From Nemertoderma westbladi (Eukaryota; Xenacoelomorpha; Nemertodermatida; Nemertodermatidae), in contig JAUCBJ010000845.1 of the NCBI GenBank assembly GCA_032718475.1, positions 1 through 43,720 on the forward strand: a stretch of DNA of 43,720 nucleotides. Reading direction: 5' to 3'. Below, in pieces: positions 13,101-23,881 of the stretch. Position numbers and translations under genes: made by a program. Below the pieces are notes generated by a model that ran no database searches, was not told where the DNA came from, and worked only from the letters and a program-made list of their open reading frames with translations. Position 1 is the stretch's first letter. Each line of letters begins with the position of its first letter.

Positions 13101-16100
13101 TTGGGAACTTCTTTCAGAATCTATTGGGAACTTCATTCAGAAGCTATTGGGAACTTCTTTCAGAAACTATTGGGAACTTCTTTCAGAAACTATTGGGAAC
13201 TTCATTCAGAAACTATTGGGAACTTCTTACAGAAAATATTGGGAACTTCTTACAGAATCTATTGGGAACTTCTTTCAGAATCTATTGGGAACTTCATTCA
13301 GAAACTATTGGGAACTTCTTTCAGAAACTATTGGGAACTTCTTACAGAATCTATTGGGAACTTCTTTCAGAAACTAGTGGGAACTTCTTTCAGAAACTAT
13401 TGGGAACTTCTTTCAGAAACTTTTGGGAACTTCTTTCAGAAACTATTGGGAACTTCTTTCAGAAACTATTGGGAACTTCATTCAGAAACTATTGGGAACT
13501 TCTTTCAGAAACTATTGGGAACTTCTTACAGAATCTATTGGGAACTTCTTTCAGAAACTAGTGGGAACTTCATTCAGAAACTTTTGGGAACTTCTTACAG
13601 AAACTATTGGGAACTTCTTTCAGAAACTATTGGGAACTTCTTTCAGAATCTATTGGGAACTTCATTCAGAAACTATTGGGAACTTCTTTCAGAAACTATT
13701 GGGAACTTCTTTCAGAAACTATTGGGAACTTCTTACAGAATCTATTGGGAACTTCTTTCAGAAACTATTGGGAACTTCTTTCAGAAACTATTGGGAACTT
13801 CTTTCAGAAACTATTGGGAACTTCATTCAGAAACTAATTGGAACTTCATTCAGAAACTTTTGGGAACTTCTTACAGAAACTATTGGGAACTTCTTTCAGA
13901 AACTATTGGGAACTTCTTTCAGAATCTATTGGGAACTTCATTCAGAAACTATTGGGAACTTCTTTCAGAAACTATTGGGAACTTCTTTCAGAAACTATTG
14001 GGAACTTCTTACAGAATCTATTGGGAACTTCTTACAGAATCTATTGGGAACTTCTTTCAGAAACTTTTGGGAACTTCTTTCAGAAACTATTGGGAACTTC
14101 TTTCAGAAACTATTGGGAACTTCATTCAGAAACTATTGGGAACTTCTTTCAGAAACTATTGGGAACTTCTTACAGAATCTATTGGGAACTTCTTTCAGAA
14201 ACTAGTGGGAACTTCTTTCAGAATCTATTGGGAACTTCTTTCAGAAACTTTTGGGAACTTCTTTCAGAAACTATTGGGAACTTCTTTCAGAAACTATTGG
14301 GAACTTCATTCAGAAACTATTGGGAACTTCTTTCAGAAACTATTGGGAACTTCTTACAGAATCTATTGGGAACTTCTTTCAGAAACTAGTGGGAACTTCT
14401 TTCAGAATCTATTGGGAACTTCTTTCAGAAACTTTTGGGAACTTCTTTCAGAATCTATTGGGAACTTCATTCAGAAACTATTGGGAACTTCTTTCAGAAA
14501 CTATTGGGAACTTCTTTCAGAATCTATTGGGAACTTCTTTCAGAAACTATTGGGAACTTCTTTCAGAAACTTTTGGGAACTTCTTTCAGAATCTATTGGG
14601 AACTTCATTCAGAAACTATTGGGAACTTCTTTCAGAAACTATTGGGAACTTCTTACAGAATCTATTGGGAACTTCTTTCAGAAACTAGTGGGAACTTCTT
14701 TCAGAAACTATTGGGAACTTCTTTCAGAAACTATTGGGAACTTCTTACAGAATCTATTGGGAACTTCTTTCAGAAACTAGTGGGAACTTCTTTCAGAATC
14801 TATTGGGAACTTCTTTCAGAAACTTTTGGGAACTTCTTTCAGAAACTATTGGGAACTTCTTTCAGAAACTATTGGGAACTTCATTCAGAAACTATTGGGA
14901 ACTTCTTTCAGAAACTATTGGGAACTTCTTACAGAATCTATTGGGAACTTCTTTCAGAAACTAGTGGGAACTTCTTTCAGAATCTATTGGGAACTTCTTT
15001 CAGAAACTTTTGGGAACTTCTTTCAGAATCTATTGGGAACTTCATTCAGAAACTATTGGGAACTTCTTTCAGAAACTATTGGGAACTTCTTTCAGAATCT
15101 ATTGGGAACTTCTTTCAGAAACTATTGGGAACTTCTTTCAGAATCTATTGGGAACTTCTTTCAGAAACTTTTGTGAACTTCTTTCAGAAACTATTGGGAA
15201 CTTCTTTCAGAAACTATTGGGAACTTCTTTCAGAAACTATTGGGAACTTCATTCAGAAACTATTGGGAACTTCTTTCAGAAACTATTGGGAACTTCTTTC
15301 AGAAACTATTGGGAACTTCTTTCAGAAACTATTGGGAACTTCTTTCAGAAACTATTGGGAACTTCTTACAGAATCTATTGGGAACTTCTTACAGAATCTA
15401 TTGGGAACTTCTTTCAGAAACTTTTGGGAACTTCTTTCAGAAACTATTGGGAACTTCTTTCAGAAACTATTGGGAACTTCTTAAAGAAACTATTGGGAAC
15501 TTCTTTCAGAAACTATTGGGAACTTCTTTCAGAAACTATTGGGAACTTCTTTCAGAAACTATTGGGAACTTCTTACAGAATCTATTGGGAACTTCTTTCA
15601 GAAACTAGTGGGAACTTCTTTCAGAATCTATTGGGAACTTCTTTCAGAAACTTTTGGGAACTTCTTTCAGAATCTATTGGGAACTTCATTCAGAAGCTAT
15701 TGGGAACTTCTTTCAGAAACTATTGGGAACTTCTTTCAGAAACTATTGGGAACTTCATTCAGAAACTATTGGGAACTTCATTCAGAAACTTTTGGGAACT
15801 TCTTTCAGAATCTATTGGGAACTTCATTCAGAAGCTATTGGGAACTTCTTTCAGAAACTATTGGGAACTTCTTTCAGAAACTATTGGGAACTTCATTCAG
15901 AAACTATTGGGAACTTCATTCAGAAGCTATTGGGAACTTCTTTCAGAAACTATTGGGAACTTCTTTCAGAATCTATTGGGAACTTCATTCAGAAGCTATT
16001 GGGAACTTCTTTCAGAAACTATTGGGAACTTCTTTCAGAAACTATTGGGAACTTCATTCAGAAACTATTGGGAACTTCTTACAGAAAATATTGGGAACTT

Positions 16101-16250
16101 CTTACAGAATCTATTGGGAACTTCTTTCAGAATCTATTGGGAACTTCATTCAGAAACTATTGGGAACTTCTTTCAGAAACTATTGGGAACTTCTTACAGA
16201 ATCTATTGGGAACTTCTTTCAGAAACTAGTGGGAACTTCTTTCAGAAACT
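10200..16250 (+). repeat. Higher-order repeat copy B
   Basis: This is the partner of the block at about 3.1-9.15 kb. It carries the same internal 2852-bp duplication: AAAG-variant units at about 12629 and 15481, and clusters of GAAGC variants near 12840-13150 and 15690-16010. After about 16.25 kb the two blocks stop matching unit for unit, so the duplication ends there or was overwritten by later exchange. Such near-identity is what unequal crossing-over or gene conversion gives in young satellites. An assembly duplication would look the same. Confidence 0.85.
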
Positions 16251-17851
16251 ATTGGGAACTTCTTTCAGAAACTTTTGGGAACTTCTTTCAGAAACTATTG
16301 GGAACTTCTTTCAGAAACTATTGGGAACTTCATTCAGAAACTATTGGGAACTTCTTTCAGAAACTATTGGGAACTTCTTACAGAATCTATTGGGAACTTC
16401 TTTCAGAAACTAGTGGGAACTTCATTCAGAAACTATTGGGAACTTCTTACAGAAACTATTGGGAACTTCTTTCAGAAACTATTGGGAACTTCTTTCAGAA
16501 TCTATTGGGAACTTCTTTCAGAAACTATTGGGAACTTCTTTCAGAAACTATTGGGAACTTCATTCAGAAACTATTGGGAACTTCTTTCAGAAACTATTGG
16601 GAACTTCTTTCAGAAACTATTGGGAACTTCTTTCAGAAACTATTGGGAACTTCTTTCAGAAACTATTGGGAACTTCATTCAGAAACTAATTGGAACTTCT
16701 TTCAGAAACTATTGGGAACTTCTTTCAGAAACTATTGGGAACTTCTTTCAGAAACTATTGGGAACTTCTTTCAGAAACTATTGGGAACTTCATTCAGAAA
16801 CTATTGGGAACTTCTTTCAGAAACTATTGGGAACTTCTTTCAGAAACTATTGGGAACTTCTTACAGAATCTATTGGGAACTTCTTACAGAATCTATTGGG
16901 AACTTCTTTCAGAAACTTTTGGGAACTTCTTTCAGAAACTATTGGGAACTTCTTTCAGAAACTATTGGGAACTTCATTCAGAAACTATTGGGAACTTCTT
17001 TCAGAAACTATTGGGAACTTCTTACAGAATCTATTGGGAACTTCTTTCAGAAACTATTGGGAACTTCTTTCAGAATCTATTGGGAACTTCTTTCAGAAAC
17101 TTTTGGGAACTTCTTTCAGAAACTATTGGGAACTTCTTTCAGAAACTATTGGGAACTTCTTTCAGAAACTATTGGGAACTTCTTTCAGAAACTATTGGGA
17201 ACTTCTTACAGAATCTATTGGGAACTTCTTTCAGAATCTATTGGGAACTTCTTTCAGAATCTTTTGGGAACTTCTTTCAGAAACTATTGGGAACTTCTTT
17301 CAGAAACTATTGGGAACTTCATTCAGAAACTATTGGGAACTTCTTTCAGAAACTATTGGGAACTTCTTTCAGAATCTATTGGGAACTTCTTTCAGAAACT
17401 AGTGGGAACTTCTTTCAGAATCTATTGGGAACTTCTTTCAGAAACTTTTGGGAACTTCTTTCAGAATCTATTGGGAACTTCATTCAGAAACTATTGGGAA
17501 CTTCTTTCAGAAACTATTGGGAACTTCTTTCAGAAACTATTGGGAACTTCATTCAGAAACTATTGGGAACTTCTTTCAGAAACTATTGGGAACTTCTTAC
17601 AGAATCTATTGGGAACTTCTTTCAGAAACTAGTGGGAACTTCTTTCAGAATCTATTGGGAACTTCTTTCAGAAACTTTTGGGAACTTCTTTCAGAATCTA
17701 TTGGTAACTTCTTTCAGAAACTATTGGGAACTTCTTTCAGAAACTATTGGGAACTTCTTTCAGAAACTATTGGGAACTTCTTTCAGAAACTATTGGGAAC
17801 TTCTTTCAGAAACTATTGGGAACTTCTTTCAGAATCTATTGGGAACTTCTT

Positions 17852-18418
17852 TCAGAAACCAGAGTTTGGATTCTTTAAGAATTCCTTTTCATCTTCAGTA
17901 GAATCTCGACCTAAAATTTCGTTTCGATGAGGAAATCGCCCGAAGAGTTTAATTATATCTCTATGTCTTTTAAACTTAACAGCTCCTACTTCCCCGAATG
18001 ACGCATCCCGAAATTTCTTGGAGAGTTCTACAGCATAATCTTGATGATCTAAACTCTCACTGTGCACAAAAGGCATATATAAAAATGCTCGCTCCATAGG
18101 ACTAAGCGATTCGTCGTATCCTTTCTCCATAGCTTCTTTAGCAATCTCTAAGGCAAGTGCATCTGTGGCGAATATTTCCGGAGTCCCTCGAAACATATTG
18201 CGAGGAAATTGATCCCACAGAATAATTTGAGCCAAACAGTTTCGAGGAGAATTCTTCCATAAACCGCCTCGCTCACATGCCTTTTGGTAGGTAAGGAGAA
18301 ATCGGTCGGTAATTTCTTTATCGAAACTGTCATCTTTACCAAACCAATACTCTATTGATACGTTTTCAGGAAACCAGAAATCCAAAACTTCTTCTGCTGT
18401 AACAATGTCACGATTCAT
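17852..18418 (-). CDS. DUF924 family protein, 188 aa
   Basis: Single-exon gene with the DUF924 signature along its length: LDFWF near residues 12-16, WFGKDD at 25-30, LAQIILWDQFPRNMFRG at 62-78, PMERAFLYMPF at 107-117, and HRDIIKLFGRFPHRNEILGR at 152-171. The C-terminal FLKNPNSGF matches how family members typically end, so the protein looks full length. DUF924 is widespread in bacteria and found in some eukaryotes; it has a TPR-like helical fold and no firmly established function. The ATG at 18418 has A at -3. The open frame continues 4 codons upstream only to a TTG, not used here. The TGA stop (17852-17854) is made by the last unit of the 23-bp satellite, so the gene has no 3' UTR of its own. 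I see no AATAAA or ATTAAA on the minus strand in the adjoining array. Upstream it faces a poly-C tract. It may be an ancestral animal gene or a bacterial acquisition. Confidence 0.9.
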   Translation of the reverse strand: MNRDIVTAEEVLDFWFPENVSIEYWFGKDDSFDKEITDRFLLTYQKACERGGLWKNSPRNCLAQIILWDQFPRNMFRGTPEIFATDALALEIAKEAMEKGYDESLSPMERAFLYMPFVHSESLDHQDYAVELSKKFRDASFGEVGAVKFKRHRDIIKLFGRFPHRNEILGRDSTEDEKEFLKNPNSGF

Positions 18419-18477
18419 TGTAACAAACAACTGATATAATTAATTATATCCTAGAATTTACTGTTACACAACAAAAT

Positions 18478-18830
18478 TACTATTGTAACTACAACCCCCC
18501 CCCCCCCCCCCCCCCCCACGGGGGTGGTATATGGTTTAACCCCCCCACCCCCCCCCCCCACGGGGGTGGTATATGGTTTAACTCCCCCCCCCCCCCCCCT
18601 TAGGGCAGAACTCCTCAAAAACATACTAAATACAACTAACAATAGTAACTAATTAATAAACTAAATAGTAACTAGTTAATTACAATAGTAACTACAACCT
18701 CCCCTCCCCACAGGGGTGGTATATGGTTTAACCACCCCCCCCCCCCCCCTCCCCCCCCCCCTTGTTAACTCCACCCCCCCCCCCCCCCCCCCCCCCCCTT
18801 AGAAGTCCTCCAAAACATACTAAAATAAAA
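18478..18830. repeat. Poly-C/poly-G minisatellite, two imperfect long units
   Basis: C runs of up to about 23 nt (18495-18517) alternate with a conserved motif ACGGGGGTGGTATATGG plus TTTAAC at 18518-18540 and 18560-18582, and a variant (ACAGGGG) at 18710-18732. A longer unit is duplicated: AGTAACTACAACC before the C run (near 18484 and 18686), and a TTAG...AACTCCTC or TTAG...AAGTCCTCC segment with AAACATACTAAA after it (near 18600 and 18800). The minus strand is G-rich enough to form quadruplexes (inference). It begins 60 bp upstream of the DUF924 start codon. No gene here; Pro/Gly-rich ORFs are homopolymer artefacts. Confidence 0.85.
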
Positions 18831-19693
18831 TACTAAATCACATACACTTTGTACATACAGACATAGTCGGTTTATTGTGGGTAATTGAAAAGAATGTTTA
18901 CTCGATTGTTACTATTGGTTTCCAAATTGGCAACGTTTAATAATATCATTGATAATTATTCATTATTTTAAGCCAATTTAAGGGATTTATATTGTTACCT
19001 ATGTTTCAGCAATAAAGATTGGACTAGAAATAAATACATGGATGGAAGTTAAACAAAGATTTTACAAAAAATTGCATTTGTATTTTCACGAAAAATGGTG
19101 GATTTTACTTTACAATATTGTGCGTGGAAAAAGAAAAACTGTATTATTATATTTACCCAACATTACATAACAATGTATTTTTTTCAAATGAATTAATTTT
19201 TTACCTTCAAATAGACTACAGTGATACATCTCCTAACGGCGGACGTTCCTGTAGAGTTTCACTACTAGGCCCTTCTGCTCAACCAACATCTATCTGCTAT
19301 TATTAGATTTGCAGTGTGCGATTTCTTTTTGTTTGTATATTAATAAGTCCCTTCCGCCATTGTTGTTTCTAGTCTCTTAAACGCGGTAGTAGTATTCCTA
19401 TTATATATTGCAATATGCCTAATATCGAACAAAAAAAACATTAATTTGACAGTCGGGGGTGAGTCGGAAATATAGCACTAGTGGACTAATACAAAAGTAA
19501 ATAATACTGTTCAAACATCGTGATTACAAGTCTCATATTGATAATTAATGTAAATGGAATTCATTCCAAATTATTTATGTTTAGAATTTGGCAACAAACT
19601 TTCTACAAACTTCATTTCCACACCTTCCAAACAATGACTAATGTTATCGCCGTTCCTTTCATACTTTTGAGATATAAACATAGCAATAAAAAA
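18831..19693. other. AT-rich intergenic stretch, nothing recognised
   Basis: No ORF with recognisable similarity, no RNA gene and no clear repeat was found. Two small open frames (about 62 codons, near 19118-19306 and 19520-19708) have no conserved look. Confidence 0.5.
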
Positions 19694-20258
19694 GCAGGGA
19701 AGATTTAAACAAGGCAGGGAAAGATTTAAACAAGGCAGGGAAAGATTTAAACAAGGCAGGGAAAGATTTAAACAAGGCAGGGAAAGATTTAAACAAGGCA
19801 GGGAAAGATTTAAACAAGGCAGGGAAAGATTTAAACAAGGCAGGGAAAGATTTAAACAAGGCAGGGAAAGATTTAAACAAGGCAGGGAAAGATTTAAACA
19901 AGGCAGGGAAAGATTTAAACAAGGCAGGGAAAGATTTAAACAAGGCAGGGAAAGATTTAAACAAGGCAGGGAAAGATTTAAACAAGGCAGGGAAAGATTT
20001 AAACAAGGCAGGGAAAGATTTAAACAAGGCAGGGAAAGATTTAAACAAGGCAGGGAAAGATTTAAACAAGGCAGGGAAAGATTTAAACAAGGCAGGGAAA
20101 GATTTAAACAAGGCAGGGAAAGATTTAAACAAGGCAGGGAAAGATTTAAACAAGGCAGGGAAAGATTTAAACAAGGCAGGGAAAGATTTAAACAAGGCAG
20201 GGAAAGATTTAACAAGGCAGGGAAAGATTTAAACAAGGCAGGGAAAGATTTAAACAAG
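19694..20258. repeat. 21-bp minisatellite, about 27 copies
   Basis: Tandem units of AAAGATTTAAACAAGGCAGG plus one G. The total of 565 bp fits 27 units with two one-base deletions: one in the first unit (GCAGGGAAGATTT, 19694 on) and one at about 20203-20222 (ATTTAAC for ATTTAAAC). All other copies look identical. Because 21 is a multiple of 3, the minus strand reads as an endless seven-residue peptide (FKSFPAL or NLSLPCL). I treat those frames as artefacts. Confidence 0.95.
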
Positions 20259-20334
20259 CTGTGACAATGATTTATTAAGACAGATAATGATGGAAATTTC
20301 TCAAACCCATTGTTAAAAAAGTTAAAAATATTCT

Positions 20335-20475
20335 CAATTTATGGAAATGAGCTGGTTACAATGGCACGTTATTCTAACCAAAACAATAAACTAAAGTCAA
20401 TAGAACAGGTTACAGTTTTATTTTTAGGAATAATCAGCTGTTATTTGAGTCGAATTTTGATTGCGTCGATATATT
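20335..20475 (+). repeat. Dispersed repeat family D, copy 1
   Basis: This segment, with GGTTACAATGGCACGTTATT, CCAAAACAATAAACTAAA, GAACAGGTTACAGTTTTATT and CAGCTGTTAT, recurs at 40064-40205 on the same strand and near 31640-31765 inverted. Its first half recurs inverted inside the MITE at 23882-24084. It looks like a short non-autonomous element. I could not define ends or a target-site duplication for this copy. Confidence 0.7.
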
Positions 20476-21084
20476 AGGAAGTATAGTAGGTCTAATAATA
20501 GAAAATGACACATCAATTTCAGGATGAGAAATAGCTACCGTGCATTACGGAGTTATAAACCTTCTTCAAACCAAAAACAGGTTAAAAGTCAAAAAATAAA
20601 AACGGACAACCCAGCGAAAAAACGTTTATAATTACAGTATATATATATTATTTACGATAATTTATTAAAATTATTGTAGAAATACGTGGCGGATCAGCTT
20701 CACTTCTCGAAAAAATAAGACACTTGCCCGGAAGGTGCGGTGGCCCCAATGTCTGCCCATGCATGGTTCCAGTTCTCTTGTAACTATGCCTTATTAGTAA
20801 CTGCCAAATCTCTAGTTTTTATTTTATTTTTCGATAAAAACCTTTATTTCATAAGTAGGCCTACTCTACAACTGCTTCCCCGAATGTTCGAAACATATAA
20901 AATATATTTGACAGAACAAGTACCTATATTATTCAAAATCATGTATTATAATGAAGTTATGTGAAAATACTTTTACTATTTTATTTGACTAGAGAGCCAG
21001 CAAGCTGGCTGGAAGGAGCCCGGGGGGAAGAATCCTAGCCAATACTAAACTAAACAATTGTCTAAATGGTGTGATGATACATAG
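20476..21084. other. AT-rich intergenic stretch, nothing recognised
   Basis: A 74-codon open frame at 20740-20964 has no recognisable similarity. Near 20997-21020 a GCCAGCAAGCTGGC inverted repeat is followed by GGAAGGAGCCC, recalling the stem and GGGCTCCT end of the 331-bp tandem units further on. Confidence 0.4.
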
Positions 21085-21750
21085 CTGACTTTGTGGCTTG
21101 CCCCACATAATAAAAAATTAAACTTTGCTGCCACTAACAACCGAATATTTATAAGAAAATGCCCATGATTCACAACCAGATAAATAACAAGTTAGATTTA
21201 CCAGTACAGGTACGGTTACCTTTCTTTTTGAAAACCATTAGATTTAACAATTAATAGAAGTCTAGGTCGCGGCGAAAAATAATAACGCAAATTAAACAAC
21301 CATACAATCGGCCTACATACTTTTTTATTATTCGAAATAAATTCGCTAACAGAAAATATCTAAACTAATTTATTTATTTACTAATTAATCTAAACGAGAA
21401 GGTGAACAATTGTTTCTACACAATTAATTATGACGACTTTTATGGGATATGTAATATTTACTGTTCAATAATAATTTACAATCTCCCATTCCAACACATT
21501 CCCAGAGAGTAATAATATCATCAATATAACAAACTAAGTGGATTATAATTCGATTTCTTCAGCCAACTCCGATAGCTATTTTTCTGAAATTTATATTGCT
21601 AATTTAATTATTTGGCATATTCTGTTTGTGGCGCAGACTATAATAATAATAACATTGTTGACATACAGTCTTTGAACCTTTCAGTCTTTCTCAGCAGTAC
21701 TTTGTGGCTCGTCCCACATAATAAAAACTGAAACTTTGCTATGACAACAC
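21085..21750 (+). repeat. Two diverged copies of a dispersed repeat
   Basis: ACTTTGTGGCTTGCCCCACA with ATAATAAAAA and AAACTTTGCT near 21088-21132 matches ACTTTGTGGCTCGTCCCACA with ATAATAAAAA and AAACTTTGCT near 21700-21740, about 612 bp apart in the same orientation with a few substitutions. They could be two insertions of one family or the ends of one element. No coding capacity was found between them. Confidence 0.6.
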
Positions 21751-21885
21751 ACCCGGTTCTTTTAAATTTGCGTGATTTGATTTATGCTCGCACCACTATT
21801 TGTAAGAAATATTAAAACTTATCTTACAGTATGCCAATGTAGTAATGGTATTAAAATATAATTAAATTAATTTACACTATTAATG

Positions 21886-21937
21886 CTTCAGCTAAAAAAT
21901 CGTTTCAGCTAAAAAATCGTTTCAGCTAAAAAATCGT
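21886..21937 (+). repeat. Triplicated 17-bp motif
   Basis: TTCAGCTAAAAAATCGT is repeated three times head to tail with no visible mismatch, in otherwise unremarkable AT-rich DNA. Probably a slippage product. Confidence 0.85.
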
Positions 21938-22299
21938 ATGTAATAAAAAAAATAAGAATATTTTTAATATGTGTATATGTAATATAGGTATTACTGCTAA
22001 GTTAGGCAGTAGGCCAGAGCGGGCTCCTTAAATACATGCAACTACTGTATTATAGTGTAGGTCAACTATAAAACATTTTGCAATCCACAGTGAGTATCGA
22101 CTGCAATAGGACACAACACACTGCTTTGTGTAACTAAAATTCATTCTCCTGATCCACCCCCTAACATAGCAGAGTGAGTAACCTTATTGTAGATATACCC
22201 TTAGGAAGCACTGGGAGAGCAATCAGCTTATGGGGTAATACATTAGAAACCAACAGCTTTTGTGTGAGTAAACATTGACTTTCCTTATAGCCTACTAGT

Positions 22300-23623
22300 A
22301 AAACTTGGCAACCAATACGTTTTACTATGACTGTGTATAACATATTAAGCCATATTTCATCATGAACACCAGCTGTTATTTTACCATTGCTTTTAATTTC
22401 GCGACAAAACAATGTCAAAAAACTAAATATATCGAATACCACACATAGAATCGATCTGAAATTTTGTAACGCGATTATGAACCTCAAAAGCAATGTACTT
22501 GCAAAATTTCATCAAAATCGCCAGGCAGGAAGTGCCTTAACCTAGATAATTATCAGTCAGTCAGTGTCAGTCAATGTAATGTATCCTGAAGATTCTTACA
22601 GTAAGTATCCCGCTGTCAAGCGGGCTCCTAAAAACTTGGCAACCAATACGTTTTACTATGACTGTGTATAACATATTAAGCCATATTTCATCATGAACAC
22701 CAGCTGTTATTTTACCATTGCTTTTAATTTCGCGACAAAACAATGTCAAAAAACTAAATATATCGAATACCACACATAGAATCGATCTGAAATTTTGTAA
22801 CGCGATTATGAACCTCAAAAGCAATGTACTTGCAAAATTTCATCAAAATCGCCAGGCAGGAAGTGCCTTAACCTAGATAATTATCAGTCAGTCAGTGTCA
22901 GTCAATGTAATGTATCCTGAAGATTCTTACAGTAAGTATCCCGCTGTCAAGCGGGCTCCTAAAAACTTGGCAACCAATACGTTTTACTATGACTGTGTAT
23001 AACATATTAAGCCATATTTCATCATGAACACCAGCTGTTATTTTACCATTGCTTTTAATTTCGCGACAAAACAATGTCAAAAAACTAAATATATCGAATA
23101 CCACACATAGAATCGATCTGAAATTTTGTAACGCGATTATGAACCTCAAAAGCAATGTACTTGCAAAATTTCATCAAAATCGCCAGGCAGGAAGTGCCTT
23201 AACCTAGATAATTATCAGTCAGTCAGTGTCAGTCAATGTAATGTATCCTGAAGATTCTTACAGTAAGTATCCCGCTGTCAAGCGGGATCCTAAAAACTTG
23301 GCAACCAATACGTTTTACTATGACTGTGTATAACATATTAAGCCATATTTCATCATGAACACCAGCTGTTATTTTACCATTGCTTTTAATTTCGCGACAA
23401 AACAATGTCAAAAAACTAAATATATCGAATACCACACATAGAATCGATCTGAAATTTTGTAACGCGATTATGAACCTCAAAAGCAATGTACTTGCAAAAT
23501 TTCATCAAAATCGCCAGGCAGGAAGTGCCTTAACCTAGATAATTATCAGTCAGTCAGTGTCAGTCAATGTAATGTATCCTGAAGATTCTTACAGTAAGTA
23601 TCCCGCTGTCAAGCGGGCTCCTA
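22300..23623 (+). repeat. Four tandem 331-bp units
   Basis: Units start with AAAACTTGGCAACCAATACG at 22300, 22631, 22962 and 23293. They are identical in all I compared except GCGGGATCC for GCGGGCTCC at the end of the third. Each ends with a TCAGTCAGTCAGTGTCAGTC block and a perfect hairpin CCCGCT-GTCA-AGCGGG. The TTGCAAAATTTCATCAAAAT phrase resembles non-coding tails common in invertebrate retroelements (impression only). The minus strand gives a repeated 85-codon ORF without recognisable similarity, taken as a by-product. The near-identity implies a recent tandem expansion. Confidence 0.9.
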
Positions 23624-23881
23624 ATAACTGTGGATTAGATAGTCAAAAAACAATAATAAAAATTAATGATAATGATAATAACTGAACTAAAATGATATTA
23701 TATGCCTAACCATACATAAACTGGGGTGTCGACCGAAACAAATAATATAATATGATGTAAAGCAGGAAAGTCAAGACTAATAGTCAGTAACCTGGTGTCA
23801 GTCTAATTAATACATTGAGTGAACACAATTAATTATTACTAGCGCTTGAGTTCTATTTGTCTGGTTGTTGTGTGTTACAGT

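Larger units (their letters stand above)
1..17859 (+). repeat. 23-bp satellite array with nested higher-order repeats
   Basis: About 776 tandem copies of a 23-bp unit (core GGGAACTTCTTTCAG, then an 8-base AT-rich tail) run without spacers from the left edge, so the array is truncated by the window. Common variants are TTCATTCAG or TTCTTACAG for TTCTTTCAG, and GAATC, GAAGC, CTTTT, CTAGT or CTAAT at the unit end. Matching variant patterns recur at offsets of 759 bp (33 units), 2852 bp (124 units) and 7097 bp (308 units plus one 13-bp unit). The short units lie at about 4001-4021 and 11098-11118. Roughly 3.1-9.1 kb matches 10.2-16.2 kb almost base for base. Because 23 is not a multiple of 3 and the unit lacks plus-strand stops, all three plus frames stay open for hundreds of codons and give the same cyclic 23-residue peptide. 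These are not genes. No inserted element is visible. A collapsed or duplicated assembly cannot be excluded. Confidence 0.98.

Noticed and set aside
1-17859. CRISPR-like regular repetition
   Set aside because: Units abut with no unique spacers, and the locus is eukaryotic.
1-17859. Heat-shock elements (GAA/TTC blocks) in the satellite unit
   Set aside because: GAA and TTC occur, but their spacing (4 and 8 nt) does not match the contiguous 5-nt pentamers of a functional HSE.
18451-18642. Gly/Val-rich minus-strand ORF
   Set aside because: Product of poly-C tracts.
19571-20257. 178- and 228-codon minus-strand ORFs
   Set aside because: They consist of the seven-residue reading of the 21-bp minisatellite plus random flanks.
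22161-23486. Repeated 85-110-codon minus-strand ORFs
   Set aside because: They repeat only because the 331-bp unit repeats. No similarity to known proteins was recognised and they cross unit junctions.
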